64,000 bases of DNA from Candidatus Thiodubiliella sp. (GCA_029237605.1 JAQRGB010000023.1:23425-87424), one strand, 5' to 3'; numbered from the stretch's first letter, positions 36,556 through 47,889 are shown. A program made the numbers and translations. The notes: generated from the letters alone by a model not told the origin.

Positions 36556-37098
36556 TTAAGTTTTCTGTACTTGTGAAAACTCTAGTTCTACTGGTGTAGC
36601 GCGTCCAAAAATCAACACTTCTACTTTTAGTAAATTCTTTTCATAGTCAACCTTTTCAATTGTAAAGTCGGAGGCCAAGCGGTCTTAGGAAGGTCCATCA
36701 ACAATCAAGATTTCTTCTCCTGGTTGGTAAGCAACCTTAGGCTTAGGTTTGTCAGTTCCCTCTTGCACACGTGCCATAATTTTATCAACTTCACGCTGTG
36801 TAATTGGCGATGGTTTGCCAGAATTTCCACCAATAAATCCAATTACATTATTAGTATTTTTTACCAATAACCAACTTGACTCAGTTAATTCCATATTAAT
36901 TAACATATAGCCTGGGAAAAATTTACGCTCAGCTGTTTTTTTCTGACCATCTTTTAACTCTACTACTTGTTCAGTTGGAATCATAATATCGCCAAATAAA
37001 TCTGACAACCCCTCTCTCTCTATCGCCTCTTCAATAGCGATCTTTACTTTTGCTTCATAAACACTTCTTGCATGGAGCACATACCATCTTTTAGACAT
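36556..37098 (-). CDS. nusG: Transcription elongation/termination factor NusG, interrupted by adapter
   Basis: Binds RNA polymerase and couples it to Rho or the ribosome. The NGN domain starts [19 protein letters not shown] and includes [14 protein letters not shown]. Adapter A (36665-36692) interrupts after EEILIVDGP, at the start of the KOW domain where family members read GPF(A)DF. The C-terminal part [22 protein letters not shown] follows and stops at 36556-36558. Between secE and rplK as expected. Confidence 0.94.
36665..36692 (+). other. MGI adapter A, 28 nt (artefact)
   Basis: AAGTCGGAGGCC through TTAGGAAG, in the KOW domain of nusG. Confidence 0.95.
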
Positions 37099-37114
37099 CT
37101 TTTAAAAACCCCTT

Positions 37115-37489
37115 TTAATTTGTTAACAATTGCACAGCCCAAGTAAAAAATGAATCAACAATCCATAAAAAAATAGCAATAATAATTACCGCTATCATAA
37201 TTATGCCAGTTGTCTTAATAGTTTCATCTTTAGTTGGCCAAACAACTTTGCGTAATTCAATTTTTGTTTCTTTTAAAAAAACGCTCATTTGTATGCCTTG
37301 AGGCGATTTAAAAAATACAAATCCTGCTAACACTAAGCCTAATAACAAAACTAACACCTTGTAAAGTGTTGTATTTAACTCTAGCGGATCCAAATAAAAA
37401 AGTACGAGAAAAACCACTGCAATCAGGAGTGATGCAATTGCTCCTATTGATGATTTTAATTTAACTTGATTCTCTATATTTTTACTCAC
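37115..37489 (-). CDS. secE: Preprotein translocase subunit SecE
   Basis: Essential membrane subunit of the SecYEG channel. GTG start at 37487-37489, chosen because it gives MSKNIENQVKLKSS and has GGAT as ribosome binding site; a longer frame would run into the tRNA. 124 aa with three membrane segments and the conserved cytoplasmic stretch FLKETKIELRKVVWPTKDET before the last one. Downstream of tRNA-Trp and 16 bases from nusG. Confidence 0.93.
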   Translation of the reverse strand: MSKNIENQVKLKSSIGAIASLLIAVVFLVLFYLDPLELNTTLYKVLVLLLGLVLAGFVFFKSPQGIQMSVFLKETKIELRKVVWPTKDETIKTTGIIMIAVIIIAIFLWIVDSFFTWAVQLLTN

Positions 37490-37505
37490 ATTACATCCTT
37501 TAATA

Positions 37506-37581
37506 TGGCAGGCAAGGAGGGACTCGAACCCCCAACCAACGGTTTTGGAGACCGCCACTCTACCAATTGAGCCACTTGCCT
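37506..37581 (-). tRNA. trpT: tRNA-Trp (CCA anticodon)
   Basis: 76 nt with encoded CCA. Minus strand: acceptor AGGCAAG pairs with CTTGCCT, anticodon loop CTCCAAA with CCA, TPsi loop GGTTCGAGTCC. Located between tuf and secE, as in many gammaproteobacteria. Confidence 0.97.
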
Positions 37582-37657
37582 AAATTTAAAAATACTTCTA
37601 CCAGTCCTGCATGCCACTAAAGGTATTCTTTACAAGATTCAAAATATAGAGTCGCTT

Positions 37658-37708
37658 AAGGAGTTGGGTCTAGTCATTGTCTTCCTAAGACCGCTTGGCC
37701 TCCGACTT
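37658..37708 (-). other. MGI adapter A (reverse) with barcode and end of adapter B (artefact)
   Basis: AAGGAGTTG (37658-37666), barcode GGTCTAGTCA (37667-37676), then 32-nt adapter A (37677-37708). It replaces the end of tuf. Confidence 0.96.
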
Positions 37709-38889
37709 GTCCACCTTCTCTAATAGCAAACCTCAAGCCATCTTCCATTGCAATTGGTGACAATAGCTCTACATTCATCTTAACATTATCACCAGGCATC
37801 ACCATTTCTACATCTTTTGGTAATTGACAAGCACCGGTTACGTCAGTTGTTCTAAAATAAAACTGCGGACGGTAGTTATTAAAAAATGGTGTATGACGAC
37901 CTCCTTCCTCTTTGCTAAGTACATAAACTTCTGCTTCAAACTTAGCGTGTGGCTTGATTGAACCAGGCTTAGCCAATACTTGACCACGCTCTACATCTTC
38001 ACGTTTAGTGCCACGTAAAAGAACGCCAACATTATCTCCAGCTTCACCAGAGTCTAATAACTTACGGAACATCTCGACACCTGTACAAATTGTTGTTTGA
38101 GTATCTTTAATACCAACAATCTCAATTTCATCATTAACATTAACAATACCTGCTTCAATACGACCTGTTACAACAGTGCCACGACCTGAGATTGAAAATA
38201 CATCTTCAATTGGCATGATAAATGACTTATCAGTATCACGCTTTGGTGTTGGAATATACGAATCTAGCGCCTCAACTAACTTAAAAATTGAAGGCACTCC
38301 AATCTCTGATGTATCGCCTTCTAATGCCTTAAGTGCAGAACCAAAAATAATTGGTGTGTCGTCACCTGGAAAGTCATATTCATTTAGTAGCTCACGAATT
38401 TCCATTTCAACTAACTCGACTAACTCTTCATCATCAACCATGTCTGCTTTGTTCATATAAACAAGAATATAAGGCACGCCCACCTGTTTAGATAAAAGGA
38501 TATGTTCGCGTGTTTGAGCCATTGGGCCATCTGTTGCAGCAATAACAATGATAGCACCATCCATTTGTGCAGCACCTGTAATCATATTTTTAACATAGTC
38601 AGCATGTCCAGGGCAGTCAACATGCGCATAATGACGATTTTCTGACTCATACTCTACGTGTGCTGTTGAGATAGTAATGCCACGCTCCCTCTCTTCAGGA
38701 GCATTGTCAATATCTGCATAATCATTAAACTCTCCGCCATTAGCTTCTGCCATAACTTTAGTTATCGCCGCTGTTAGAGTTGTTTTACCATGGTCAACGT
38801 GACCGATCGTACCTACGTTTACATGAAGTCGGAGGCCAAGCGGTCTTAGGAAGACAAGACCTGATAACAACTCCTTTTTCTTTTGACAT
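37709..38889 (-). CDS. tuf: Elongation factor Tu, both ends hit by adapters
   Basis: GTPase that delivers aminoacyl-tRNA to the ribosome. The true start is ATG at 38887-38889 (MSKEK), then an adapter/barcode block (38826-38876) stands in place of the next few codons, and the frame continues [25 protein letters not shown] motifs [12 protein letters not shown] and [19 protein letters not shown] are intact. At the C-terminus adapter A (37677-37708) cuts after LRFAIREGG, so about ten final residues are missing. A single tuf copy is seen in this window. Confidence 0.95.
38826..38876 (+). other. MGI adapter A with barcode and start of reversed adapter B (artefact)
   Basis: Adapter A (38826-38857), barcode GACCTGATAA (38858-38867) and CAACTCCTT (38868-38876). 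It lies five codons into tuf. Confidence 0.96.
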
Positions 38890-38914
38890 TTTATTATTCC
38901 TTGGCTCTATATAT

Positions 38915-41035
38915 TTATTTATTCAATTTTTCAATAACTTTATCCGCAACATTCTTTGGTGCTGCTGTGTACCTTGCAAATTCCATTGAGTAGCTTGCAC
39001 GACCTTGTGTCATTGAACGAAGATCATTTGCATAACCAAACATTTCTGCTAATGGAACATCTGCTTTTAACTGTTTACCATTTGGTAGATCTTCCATACC
39101 ACCTACTAAACCACGACGACGATTAATATCACCCATCACATCGCCCATATAATCTTCAGGAGTAACAATTTCTACTGCCATCATTGGCTCAAGCAGTTGA
39201 GGATTAGCCATTCTTACGCCTTCTGCTAAACACTTAGAGGCAGCAATCTTAAATGCCATTTCATTTGAATCAACATCGTGGTAAGATCCATCATAAACTG
39301 TAACCTTCATGTCAACTAATGGGAAACCTGCAAGTACGCCATTTTCCATTTGCTCTTGAATGCCTTTATTAACCGCAGGAATATATTCTTTAGGAATAAC
39401 TCCACCTTTAATTTCATCAACAAACTCATAACCTGTGCCATGTTCTTGTGGCTCAATACGTAAATATACATGGCCGTACTGACCACGACCACCTGATTGT
39501 TTCGCAAATTTGTGTTGGTGTTCAACCAATGTTGTAATCGCTTCACGGTATGCAACCTGAGGCGCGCCAACATTACACCCAACATCAAATTCACGCATCA
39601 TGCGGTCAACAATAATATCTAAGTGAAGCTCTCCCATACCTGCAATAATGGTTTGACCAGATTCTTCATCGCTAGAAACTCTAAATGATGGATCTTCTGC
39701 GGCCAATTTACCTAATGCGATACCCATTTTCTCTTGGTCAACTTTGGTTTTAGGCTCAACCGCCAAGGCAATCACTGGTTCTGGGAATTCCATACGCTCT
39801 AATATGATTTTTTCTTTCATGTCACACAGAGTATCGCCAGTGGTCACGTCTTTAAGCCCAATCGCTGCTGCGATATCACCGGCACGTACTTCTTTAATTT
39901 CATCACGTTCATTCGAATGCATTTGCACCATACGGCCAATGCGCTCTTTTTTACCTTTTGATGAATTATAAACAAAGTCACCTGCTTTTAACACACCTGA
40001 ATAAACGCGAAAGAAGGTCAATGTACCTACAAATGGGTCGGTTGCAATTTTAAACGCAAGAGCAGCAAATGGCTCGCCATCATCAGCCTTTCTAAGCGCT
40101 TTAGTTTCATTTTTGTCTTCTAAAATACCTTCAATTGCATTTACATCTAGTGGTGATGGCATATACATAATCATTGCATCTAATATTGCTTGTACGCCTT
40201 TATTCTTAAAGGCTGAACCACAAAACATTGGAATTATTTTATTATTAATTGTTTGCAAACGGATGCCTTGTTTAATCTCATCTTCTGATAGTTCATCTCC
40301 TTCTAAGTATTTTTCCATTAACTCTTCAGAACCTTCAGCTGCTGATTCAATCATAAATTCACGCTGACTTTCAGCTACAACTCCTTGGCTCACAGAACGA
40401 CATGGCTACGATCCGACTTCTCTTGCGTCATAAGTGGCGCCTTGGTCTACTTCATTCCAATAGATCGCTTTCATAGTAATTAAGTCAACAACACCTTCAA
40501 AATATTCTTCTGCACCAATAGCAATTTGCATTGGTACTGGATTACCACCTAAGCGCGATTTAACTTGCTCGCAAACACGTAGGAAATCCGCACCAGCGCG
40601 ATCCATTTTATTAACAAAGCCAATTCTAGGTACATTGTATTTATTAGCTTGACGCCAAACAGTTTCTGACTGAGGCTCTACACCACCTACCGCACAAAAT
40701 ACAGCGCAAGCGCCATCTAATACCTTAAGTGAACGCTCAACTTCAATAGTAAAATCAACGTGGCCAGGAGTATCAATAATATTGATACGATGCTCATCAA
40801 ATTGATTGTCCATGCCTTTCCACATACAAGTTGTTGCCGCAGAAGTAATGGTAATACCGCGTTCTTGTTCTTGCTCCATCCAGTCCATAGTTGCGCCACC
40901 ATCGTGAACTTCACCAATTTTGTGAGTACGGCCTGTATATAAAAGAATACGCTCAGTTGTTGTTGTCTTACCAGCATCAATATGCGCCATAATTCCAACA
41001 TTACGGTAACGCTCAAGTGGATGATTTCTAGCCAT
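38915..41035 (-). CDS. fusA: Elongation factor G, interrupted by adapter
   Basis: Translocase GTPase. The N-terminal part starts [31 protein letters not shown] and has the DTPGHVDF and [10 protein letters not shown] motifs. Adapter B (40378-40419) interrupts between GATYDARE and [21 protein letters not shown]. The remaining domains are intact to [29 protein letters not shown]. Downstream of rpsG (18 bases) and upstream of tuf. Confidence 0.96.
40378..40419 (-). other. MGI adapter B, full length, reverse (artefact)
   Basis: All 42 nt are present, inside fusA. Confidence 0.96.
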
Positions 41036-41053
41036 TTTCTTATCCTTTTATAT

Positions 41054-41545
<492 letters not shown>

Positions 41546-41573
41546 TTATATATTATATTAGTATATTTATATT

Positions 41574-41948
41574 TTATTTTTTAGGTCTTTTAGTTCCATA
41601 CTTTGAACGGCCTTGCATTCTACCATCAACGCCAACAGTATCTAATGCACCACGAACAGTATGATAACGAACGCCTGGTAAATCTTTAACACGACCACCA
41701 CGAATCAAAATCACTGAATGTTCTTGTAAGTTGTGGCCTTCTCCACCAATATAAGTAGTTACCTCAGCAGCGTTAGTCAATCTAACACGAGCAACTTTTC
41801 TTAATGCTGAGTTAGGTTTCTTAGGTGTTGTTGTATACACGCGAGTACATACACCCCGCTTTTGTGGGCAACTGTCTAATGCTGGAACACCACTTTTCAC
41901 AACCTTCTTTTTGCGTGGCTTGCGCACTAATTGATTAACTGTTGACAT
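41574..41948 (-). CDS. rpsL: Ribosomal protein uS12
   Basis: Decoding-centre protein. 124 aa, with [20 protein letters not shown] and [20 protein letters not shown], the two regions where streptomycin resistance mutations fall; lysines there are the wild-type kind. First gene of rpsL-rpsG-fusA-tuf. Its leader contains adapter A, so the promoter region is not reliable. Confidence 0.97.
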   Translation of the reverse strand: MSTVNQLVRKPRKKKVVKSGVPALDSCPQKRGVCTRVYTTTPKKPNSALRKVARVRLTNAAEVTTYIGGEGHNLQEHSVILIRGGRVKDLPGVRYHTVRGALDTVGVDGRMQGRSKYGTKRPKK

Positions 41949-41984
41949 AAATATTGTTCTCCAAAAATCTCTAAATAATATTAA

Positions 41985-42013
41985 AAGTCGGAGGCCAAGC
42001 GGTCTTAGGAAGA
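41985..42013 (+). other. MGI adapter A, 29 nt (artefact)
   Basis: AAGTCGGAGGCC through TTAGGAAGA, in the leader of rpsL. Confidence 0.94.
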
Positions 42014-42050
42014 ATAAAGAGTGGAATTATACTGTGTTAGATTATTCTAG

Positions 42051-42536
42051 TCAATAAATTTTATGCTTTTTTACCAACCAATCTAACAAAAAACCACTAG
42101 CACAATTTAGCATCTCAAATACATCATCAAAACATCCTTCAAAATATGGGTCAGGCACGCCTTTACCATTATTTTGTGGAATATTATCGAGTATTAAAGA
42201 AAGTTTATACAGATGTTCTAGCGGGCAAATATCTTTCAAATCTATCAAGTTCCTACCATCCATAGCAAAAATATAATCATAATGATAAAAATCTGTCTCA
42301 TGCACTTGTCTAGCACGCTGAGTCGATAAATCCACATTATATTTATGCGCTGCAACTTGGGAGCGATAATCAGGTTGTTCAGCAACATGGTAGGCATGTG
42401 TGCCAGCAGAATCAATCTCAAACAAATCTTGCACACCACGTTTTTGCATTTGCGAGTAAAAAGCTCCTTCGGCAGTTGGTGAGCGACAAATATTACCCAT
42501 ACAAACAAATAAAATTTTGATTTTTTCTTTACTCAT
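42051..42536 (-). CDS. Low-molecular-weight protein-tyrosine phosphatase
   Basis: 161 aa. The P-loop ILFVCMGNICRSPTAEG near the N-terminus holds the catalytic Cys and Arg (C-x5-R-S), and GVPDPYFEG near the C-terminus supplies the general-acid Asp. Such enzymes dephosphorylate tyrosine kinases of polysaccharide export or other proteins; there is no kinase or capsule gene next to it here, so the target is unknown. Divergent from kdsD. Confidence 0.93.
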   Translation of the reverse strand: MSKEKIKILFVCMGNICRSPTAEGAFYSQMQKRGVQDLFEIDSAGTHAYHVAEQPDYRSQVAAHKYNVDLSTQRARQVHETDFYHYDYIFAMDGRNLIDLKDICPLEHLYKLSLILDNIPQNNGKGVPDPYFEGCFDDVFEMLNCASGFLLDWLVKKHKIY

Positions 42537-42588
42537 TGCATGTAATATTAGATAAAATTCAGCATTATATCAATAAAATACATAATGT

Positions 42589-43554
42589 ATGCCTAACGAT
42601 TTATTAAGTTTTGCCAAAAAAATTATTTTAACTGAAGCGCAAGCAGTTAGCCAATTAGCTTATAAACTTGACCAAAATTTTGTAGATGCTTGTATGCTCA
42701 TTCAAGACTGTACAGGTAAAGTGATTTTAATTGGCATGGGTAAATCAGGACATATTGGCAATAAGATTGCAGCAACTTTTGCTTCTACTGGCACACCTGC
42801 TTTTGCCGTACATCCAGGCGAAGCAGGGCATGGTGATTTAGGCATGATTGAACAAAATGATATAGCTATTTTTATCTCTTATTCAGGAGAATCTGATGAA
42901 ATTATAACAATCATACCGGTAATTAAACGTCTTGGTGTTGCTATTATCAGCATGACTGGCAACAAAGATTCTTCTATCGCAAAGACCAGTAATATACATT
43001 TAGATGTTGGCGTAGAAAAAGAAGCTTGTCCACATAACCTAGCACCGACTTCGTCCACCACGGTGGCATTGGCCATGGGCGATGCTTTAGCGGTCAGTTT
43101 ATTGAATGGTAAAAACTTTAGCCCAGATGACTTTGCTCGTTCTCATCCTAGTGGTGCGCTAGGTAGGCGCTTACTAACTTTTGTTAAAAATATAATGAAA
43201 ACTGGCAATGATGTGCCTATAGTTAGCGCTAATACCAAATTATTAGACACTTTATTAGTAATGAGTCAAAAAGCCTTAGGCATGGTGTTGATCACTCATA
43301 ATAACAACTTAAAAGGTATCTTTACTGATGGTGATCTGCGCCGTGTATTAGAAACACACAGAAATATCCAAGATATTGCCATAGGTGAATTAATGACATC
43401 AGATTGTAAATCCATTTCAGTTGACAAACCTGCGATAGCAGCAGTGGCAATGATGGATAAGTTTAATCTAAATTCATTACCTGTAGTTGATGAAAACAAT
43501 CAAGTAGTTGGCGCTATCAACACTCATACTCTAATGCAAGCAAAAATTATCTAA
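42589..43554 (+). CDS. kdsD: D-arabinose 5-phosphate isomerase (KdsD/KpsF family)
   Basis: Converts ribulose 5-phosphate to arabinose 5-phosphate, the first step to Kdo of lipopolysaccharide. 321 aa: an N-terminal SIS domain with GMGKSGHIGNKIAATFASTGTPAF and ISYSGESDEI, the HPSGALGRRLL motif, then two CBS repeats (about 205-321) with FTDGDLRRVLE and MDKFNLNSLPVVDENNQVVGAI. Retention suggests that the cell still makes Kdo. Single gene, divergent from the phosphatase. Confidence 0.94.
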   Translation: MPNDLLSFAKKIILTEAQAVSQLAYKLDQNFVDACMLIQDCTGKVILIGMGKSGHIGNKIAATFASTGTPAFAVHPGEAGHGDLGMIEQNDIAIFISYSGESDEIITIIPVIKRLGVAIISMTGNKDSSIAKTSNIHLDVGVEKEACPHNLAPTSSTTVALAMGDALAVSLLNGKNFSPDDFARSHPSGALGRRLLTFVKNIMKTGNDVPIVSANTKLLDTLLVMSQKALGMVLITHNNNLKGIFTDGDLRRVLETHRNIQDIAIGELMTSDCKSISVDKPAIAAVAMMDKFNLNSLPVVDENNQVVGAINTHTLMQAKII

Positions 43555-43903
43555 TTCCAGCATTACTTATTCTAAGTGGTTCAAGAAAAATAACAAATAA
43601 AAGCTTAAAAATAAACTTTAAGGCAACTAGAGTGTATTTATTTTATATCATTATATTGCTTTCACCTTGATTGATTTCCAAAAGTTAATAATATAATAAC
43701 CTAGAGTATATTTTATTGATATTCTTAGTAGCTTTATATTAATAATAAAAGACTAACTACCAGATAATTTCAAGATATTAGATTATATTATCAATCTGGA
43801 TTGCTAAAGATAGGAATGATTAAGGGGTTAATCGTTATATAATCACTTTAATAACCATTTGTTAGTTAGTTATTTAAATAACTTTAAAAATTGCAAATTA
43901 AAT
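43555..43903. other. AT-rich gap, no gene seen
   Basis: About 350 bases between kdsD and the phoX relic. No coding remnant, RNA or repeat could be recognised; it may be eroded phoX-side sequence. Confidence 0.5.
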
Positions 43904-44170
43904 TTATCCAATTGTACCGCCATCTTCACAATAAACAGCAATAACGCTAGATCTTGGTATATTGCCATGTTTGTCAGGAAAATCAGAATTGCCTTTCTCT
44001 CCAGGATGTTGTACACCTACAAACATTGTTTTTTATCAGCACTCCAAGTAAGCCCAGTAATTTTACATTCTTTTGGACTCACCAAAAAACATTTAATATC
44101 ACTAGTATCTGGATTACCTAAAAGCATCTGATTATTACCCAATAATACGCTCAAACCCCCACCAAATTCC
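43904..44170 (-). pseudogene. C-terminal relic of a PhoX-type (DUF839) phosphatase
   Basis: On the minus strand the sequence reads GNNQMLLGNPDTSDIKCFLVSPKECKITGLTWSADKKT in segments, then MFVGVQHPGEKGNSDFPD, then RSSVIAVYCEDGGTIG and a stop at 43904-43906. This is the order found at the end of PhoX/DUF839 calcium-dependent alkaline phosphatases. The frame shifts at a T6 run (44029-44034, poly-A on the coding strand); one more base would restore ADKKTMFVGVQHPGE. Only about 90 residues of a roughly 600-aa enzyme remain, so this is a real deletion relic whatever the status of the frameshift. Confidence 0.72.
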
Positions 44171-44205
44171 AATAAAAGAGATAAAAACTGAAATTGGAAT
44201 AATTG

Positions 44206-45249
44206 CTATTTTTTATAATCTAAGCCTAATATTTTTATGAAAAATAAAAATAATACTACACCTAATACAATTACACTTTGAGCTAACTCAACTCCAATGT
44301 TAAAGCCAATTAGTGTGCTTAGAAAATTATCTGGCGACATTTCAAAACTTTTAAGCATACTAGCAAAACCTAAGCCATGCACCAAGCCAAATAAAAATAC
44401 AATAATGCTTTTACGCTTAATAGATTGCTTGGTCAATAAATTCTCAATCGCCACATAAGCAATAGAAAATGCAATTAATGGCTCAATAATGCGAGGCGAT
44501 ACTTCTACTGCACCAATCATTGCCAAACCTAAGGTCAGTGTATGTGCTAAAGTAAATACACTGACTAATAACAATAATCTTCTCCACAAAAGTGAAGAAA
44601 GTGCCATGCCAATAATAAATAAAATATGATCCCAACCCAAGGGAATCACATGGTCAAATCCTATACTAATAAATTGATAAAAACGCTGTATGGTGCTAAT
44701 AGGTTCTGGATGATCGATGTTAATTACTCTAGACGCACCATTGCGTAACCACTGCCACTGACTCCAATTATACTCATCTTTTTTAAATATCTGATAACGC
44801 AAAGCGCTATCACCATAATCCTTACCGTATTGCCATGATAAAATTTTTGGCCATTCTCTAAGTTGCGTACTATAAGTAAGTATAGTTTTTCTTGAACGTT
44901 TTTTATAACCTACGATGTCAATTTTGACATTCTTCAAATGCAAATTTGATACTTGATTATTAATATTCAACTGAAGTTTATCTAGAAATTTGGTCTCAAA
45001 ATTTTTAAAACGCTGGCGTAGAATATAAGGCGCTAATGCACGCAATTCGTCATATTCTGCCGAAGTTGGCGCATCAGTAGTTTTTTTATACTGTGTGCCA
45101 ATGCCAGTCATTAAAGCTTCAAGATTAAGGTCAATAACAACATCAAGTTTTTTATCAGGATAAATAGAGATTTCCACTAAAGCAGGTTTAATCACGTCTG
45201 CAATCAATGCCCCTGAAAACAATAAAAATAATGTTAAAAACCTTAACAA
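44206..45249 (-). CDS. HupE/UreJ_2-family membrane protein
   Basis: 347 aa with a signal peptide (MLRFLTLFLLFSGALIA), a soluble periplasmic domain to about residue 190, then six or so membrane segments with the family signatures IGFDHVIPLGWDHILFIIG, FTLAHTLTLGLA, GLVHGLGFASML and FNIGVELAQ. The family has His-rich membrane cores and some members are linked to metal (nickel or cobalt) uptake; its function here is unknown. Third gene of soxB-DUF4395-HupE on the minus strand with a 2-base gap, so possibly connected to thiosulfate oxidation, though this is inference. Confidence 0.85.
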   Translation of the reverse strand: MLRFLTLFLLFSGALIADVIKPALVEISIYPDKKLDVVIDLNLEALMTGIGTQYKKTTDAPTSAEYDELRALAPYILRQRFKNFETKFLDKLQLNINNQVSNLHLKNVKIDIVGYKKRSRKTILTYSTQLREWPKILSWQYGKDYGDSALRYQIFKKDEYNWSQWQWLRNGASRVINIDHPEPISTIQRFYQFISIGFDHVIPLGWDHILFIIGMALSSLLWRRLLLLVSVFTLAHTLTLGLAMIGAVEVSPRIIEPLIAFSIAYVAIENLLTKQSIKRKSIIVFLFGLVHGLGFASMLKSFEMSPDNFLSTLIGFNIGVELAQSVIVLGVVLFLFFIKILGLDYKK

Positions 45250-45251
45250 TT

Positions 45252-46007
45252 TTAGTATTTATGTCTTATTTTTTTATCTAATCTTTCTTGCTTCTTGCGT
45301 TTAATTTTATCCCAATCAATATTATCACAAACATCGCAATGACGACTAACAATGCCTGCGTGCGCTAATATTGCATAAAGTGTACAACCTGCACAATAAC
45401 CAATAATTGCCTCTAACCACATAAATAATAAACACATCCATACTAAATTCAACGCCAACCAAGAAGGTATATAATTTTCATCAGTAGGAATACTGGTACC
45501 TAATGAATTATTGATCAATGATGCTATAGTATCTGGATTAAAAAATACAATACATACAGAAATAAAGCTTGCTCCTAATAACCATGCACAACGTTTTGGT
45601 TTAAGTGGTTTCCATTTAGTTTTTTTGCCAAGTGCCAAAAAACTAGCTAATAAAATAGTAGGAGAAAATCTTGATCCGATAACTGACAAACCTAATAGCA
45701 TTTCAAATAAAGCATAAATCAATAATTTAGTCTGAAAAGCATATTCAAACACTCTTTTTGTTGCCTCAACTTTGTAAATTATGCGATCTTCAAAATCAGT
45801 ATCATAGGTATCAAGCGCAATAGAATTAGGCGTCACCTCCCAAGTTGGCCCATACACTACATCGATAAGAGTAAATACCATATAAATAGGGATAATCAAC
45901 AAAATGCCAGCACGAATACGTACAGCAATTTCATTAATATGCACATTTTCCTCTTTTAAGTCACGAAACCAAAGGTTTTTAAAGGTATTTTTAATTAAAG
46001 TTATCAT
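45252..46007 (-). CDS. DUF4395-family membrane protein
   Basis: 251 aa with about five membrane segments. The start region holds NEIAVRIRAGILLIIPIYMVF and there is a C-terminal GYCAGCTLYAILAHAG motif with two cysteines, as in DUF4395 proteins, which often lie near thioredoxin-like or sulfur genes. A Cys-containing tail (HCDVCDNIDW) could bind metal. It lies 6 bases after soxB and 2 bases before the HupE-like gene. Its molecular role is unknown. Confidence 0.75.
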   Translation of the reverse strand: MITLIKNTFKNLWFRDLKEENVHINEIAVRIRAGILLIIPIYMVFTLIDVVYGPTWEVTPNSIALDTYDTDFEDRIIYKVEATKRVFEYAFQTKLLIYALFEMLLGLSVIGSRFSPTILLASFLALGKKTKWKPLKPKRCAWLLGASFISVCIVFFNPDTIASLINNSLGTSIPTDENYIPSWLALNLVWMCLLFMWLEAIIGYCAGCTLYAILAHAGIVSRHCDVCDNIDWDKIKRKKQERLDKKIRHKY

Positions 46008-46013
46008 AGTAAT

Positions 46014-47889
46014 TTAAATAGTTTTTCCCGCATAGTCTTCAATACCTGGATTACCCTTTACGCCTTTAATAGTTGGATGGTTTACTTTTTTAAGATTAAG
46101 ATATTTTTGTTTGCGTAAATAATCCGCTGCTACATCCCACATCAAGCGACCATTGCCTACTGAGCTAACTTGCGCCCAACCAGATACCTTATAAGATTTA
46201 TTCGCATCAATTATCGTACCTTCATCATCAACAATATTACTAATACGATTACCTAAACTTTGTACAGGGTCAATAGTGTAATCCAATCCACCCATACGCA
46301 CCATATCTCCACCTGATTGTAAGTAAGGATCTTGCACAAATAGATTTTCAGCAATACCTTCTAAAATATCTTTCAACTGCGAACCTTTTAACTCGTTCAT
46401 ATAAGTTTCACCATAAGTCATTGAAGTATTAGTCATCAAATCCTCCATAGTAACATCATGCCCTGCTGGTACTGATGTGCCCCAACGTACACCTGCTGAC
46501 ATCGCAAAGTCCGCATCATATTCAGCGCGTAGCGCATTAACCAGTACCTGATCCCAAGTACCCATAAAATTACCACGACGATAAAGTGTTTGTTCAGTAG
46601 TGCAAAGTTTCTCAGTCAAAATCGTATCAAAAGTTTTATCTAAGCGATCTGGGTTATTGCTCATTGTGCTACTTCGTGCTTCTACCACATTTTTGTCATA
46701 TTTAGTATTGCGCATCCTATTAATATATGACACAACTGCTGCATCAGGTTTGATTAAATTGGTAATTATCGGTAACATTTTGTAGTTATAACCCATAACT
46801 TTATGGTCTTTAATGTTTAAATCCATAATGCCAATATATTTCCCTGAACAACCTGCATTAGTAACCACAGTAATACCACCTACATTTTTCACTTCAATAG
46901 GCTTAGGCATTCCATCATGCGTATGCCCGCCGAAAATAGCATCGATACCAACCACGCGCGATGCCATTTTTATATCTACATCCATACCATTATGAGAAAC
47001 CACAATCACCGCATCAGGTTTTTCATTTTCACGAATATCGGCCACTAATGCACTCATTTCCTCTTCACGCAAACCGAATGACCAATCTGGGAAAAAGTAT
47101 TTTTGAGGGTTGGCGTTTGATGTTCTAGGGAATGCCTGCCCAATCACTGCAATACGATGCCCACCCACATTTTTAATCACATAAGGCTTGAATGGCAACG
47201 CGTCATCTTCATTGTAAAGCCCTCTACCATCATATTTTTCCGTCATAGTGATGTATTCATCGCCCATCAAAGAGTTCTCTAAAATACGCACATTTTGACC
47301 TAAAAAATCACCTTTAAAAAAACCGATATTTTTTAACGTTTCTTCTTCTTTATAAGCTAGACCCAACTCCTTGGCTCACAGAACGACATGGCTACGATCC
47401 GACTTGCCTCAACCATATCGGCACCACGTGTCCAAAGTGAAGTACCAGAGCCCTGCCATGTATCACCACCGTCAACAGTCAAAGTATTTTGCACACCACC
47501 TGCACTTTCTCTAAGTGAATCTAGCACAGTTTTAATTTGCCCAAAACCACCTGTCTTGCCATATTTAGCTGCAAGTTCTTCAAAGTTATTATAAGTAAAT
47601 GCATAGGCCTCTAGCGAATCAGGCTTAACGCCAATTTTTTTTAGTAATTTATTGCCAACTACATGTGGTAATTTACCAAAAGTATTGCCAAAACCAAGAT
47701 TCACATTCGGCTCACGAAAATAGTTCGGTAGCAAATTACCATGCGTATCAGTAATGTGCAAAATACGTGCGTTACCTGTCTTTGCAACTTCATACATATT
47801 ATCCTGAGAAGATAATTTATCTGCATCATTGCCGCAACCACCAATTAATCCTGCTGCCGAGCCAGCGCCCAATACTTTGATAAACTCCC
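46014..47889 (-). CDS. soxB: SoxB, sulfate thiol esterase, interrupted by adapter and with start lost
   Basis: Dimanganese hydrolase that releases sulfate from thiosulfonate-SoxY in the periplasm. Metallophosphatase motifs are present: ILHITDTHGNLLPNYFREPN, VDGGDTWQGSGTSLWTRG, VSHNGMDVDIKMA and IDAIFGGHTHDGMPKP. The 5'-nucleotidase C-terminal domain is intact to 46014. Adapter B (47364-47405) interrupts after ADMVEA and probably replaces the region with the conserved metal-ligand histidine (GHWEFTY-like). Adapter A with a barcode (47890-47940) stands where the start should be; the surviving EFIKVLGAGSAAGLIGG is a twin-arginine signal minus its RR. Followed by DUF4395 and HupE-like genes, apart from the main sox cluster. 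Confidence 0.94.
47364..47405 (-). other. MGI adapter B, full length, reverse (artefact)
   Basis: All 42 nt, preceded by CTAGACC, the end of the barcode also seen at 37667-37676 (reverse). Inside soxB. Confidence 0.96.
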
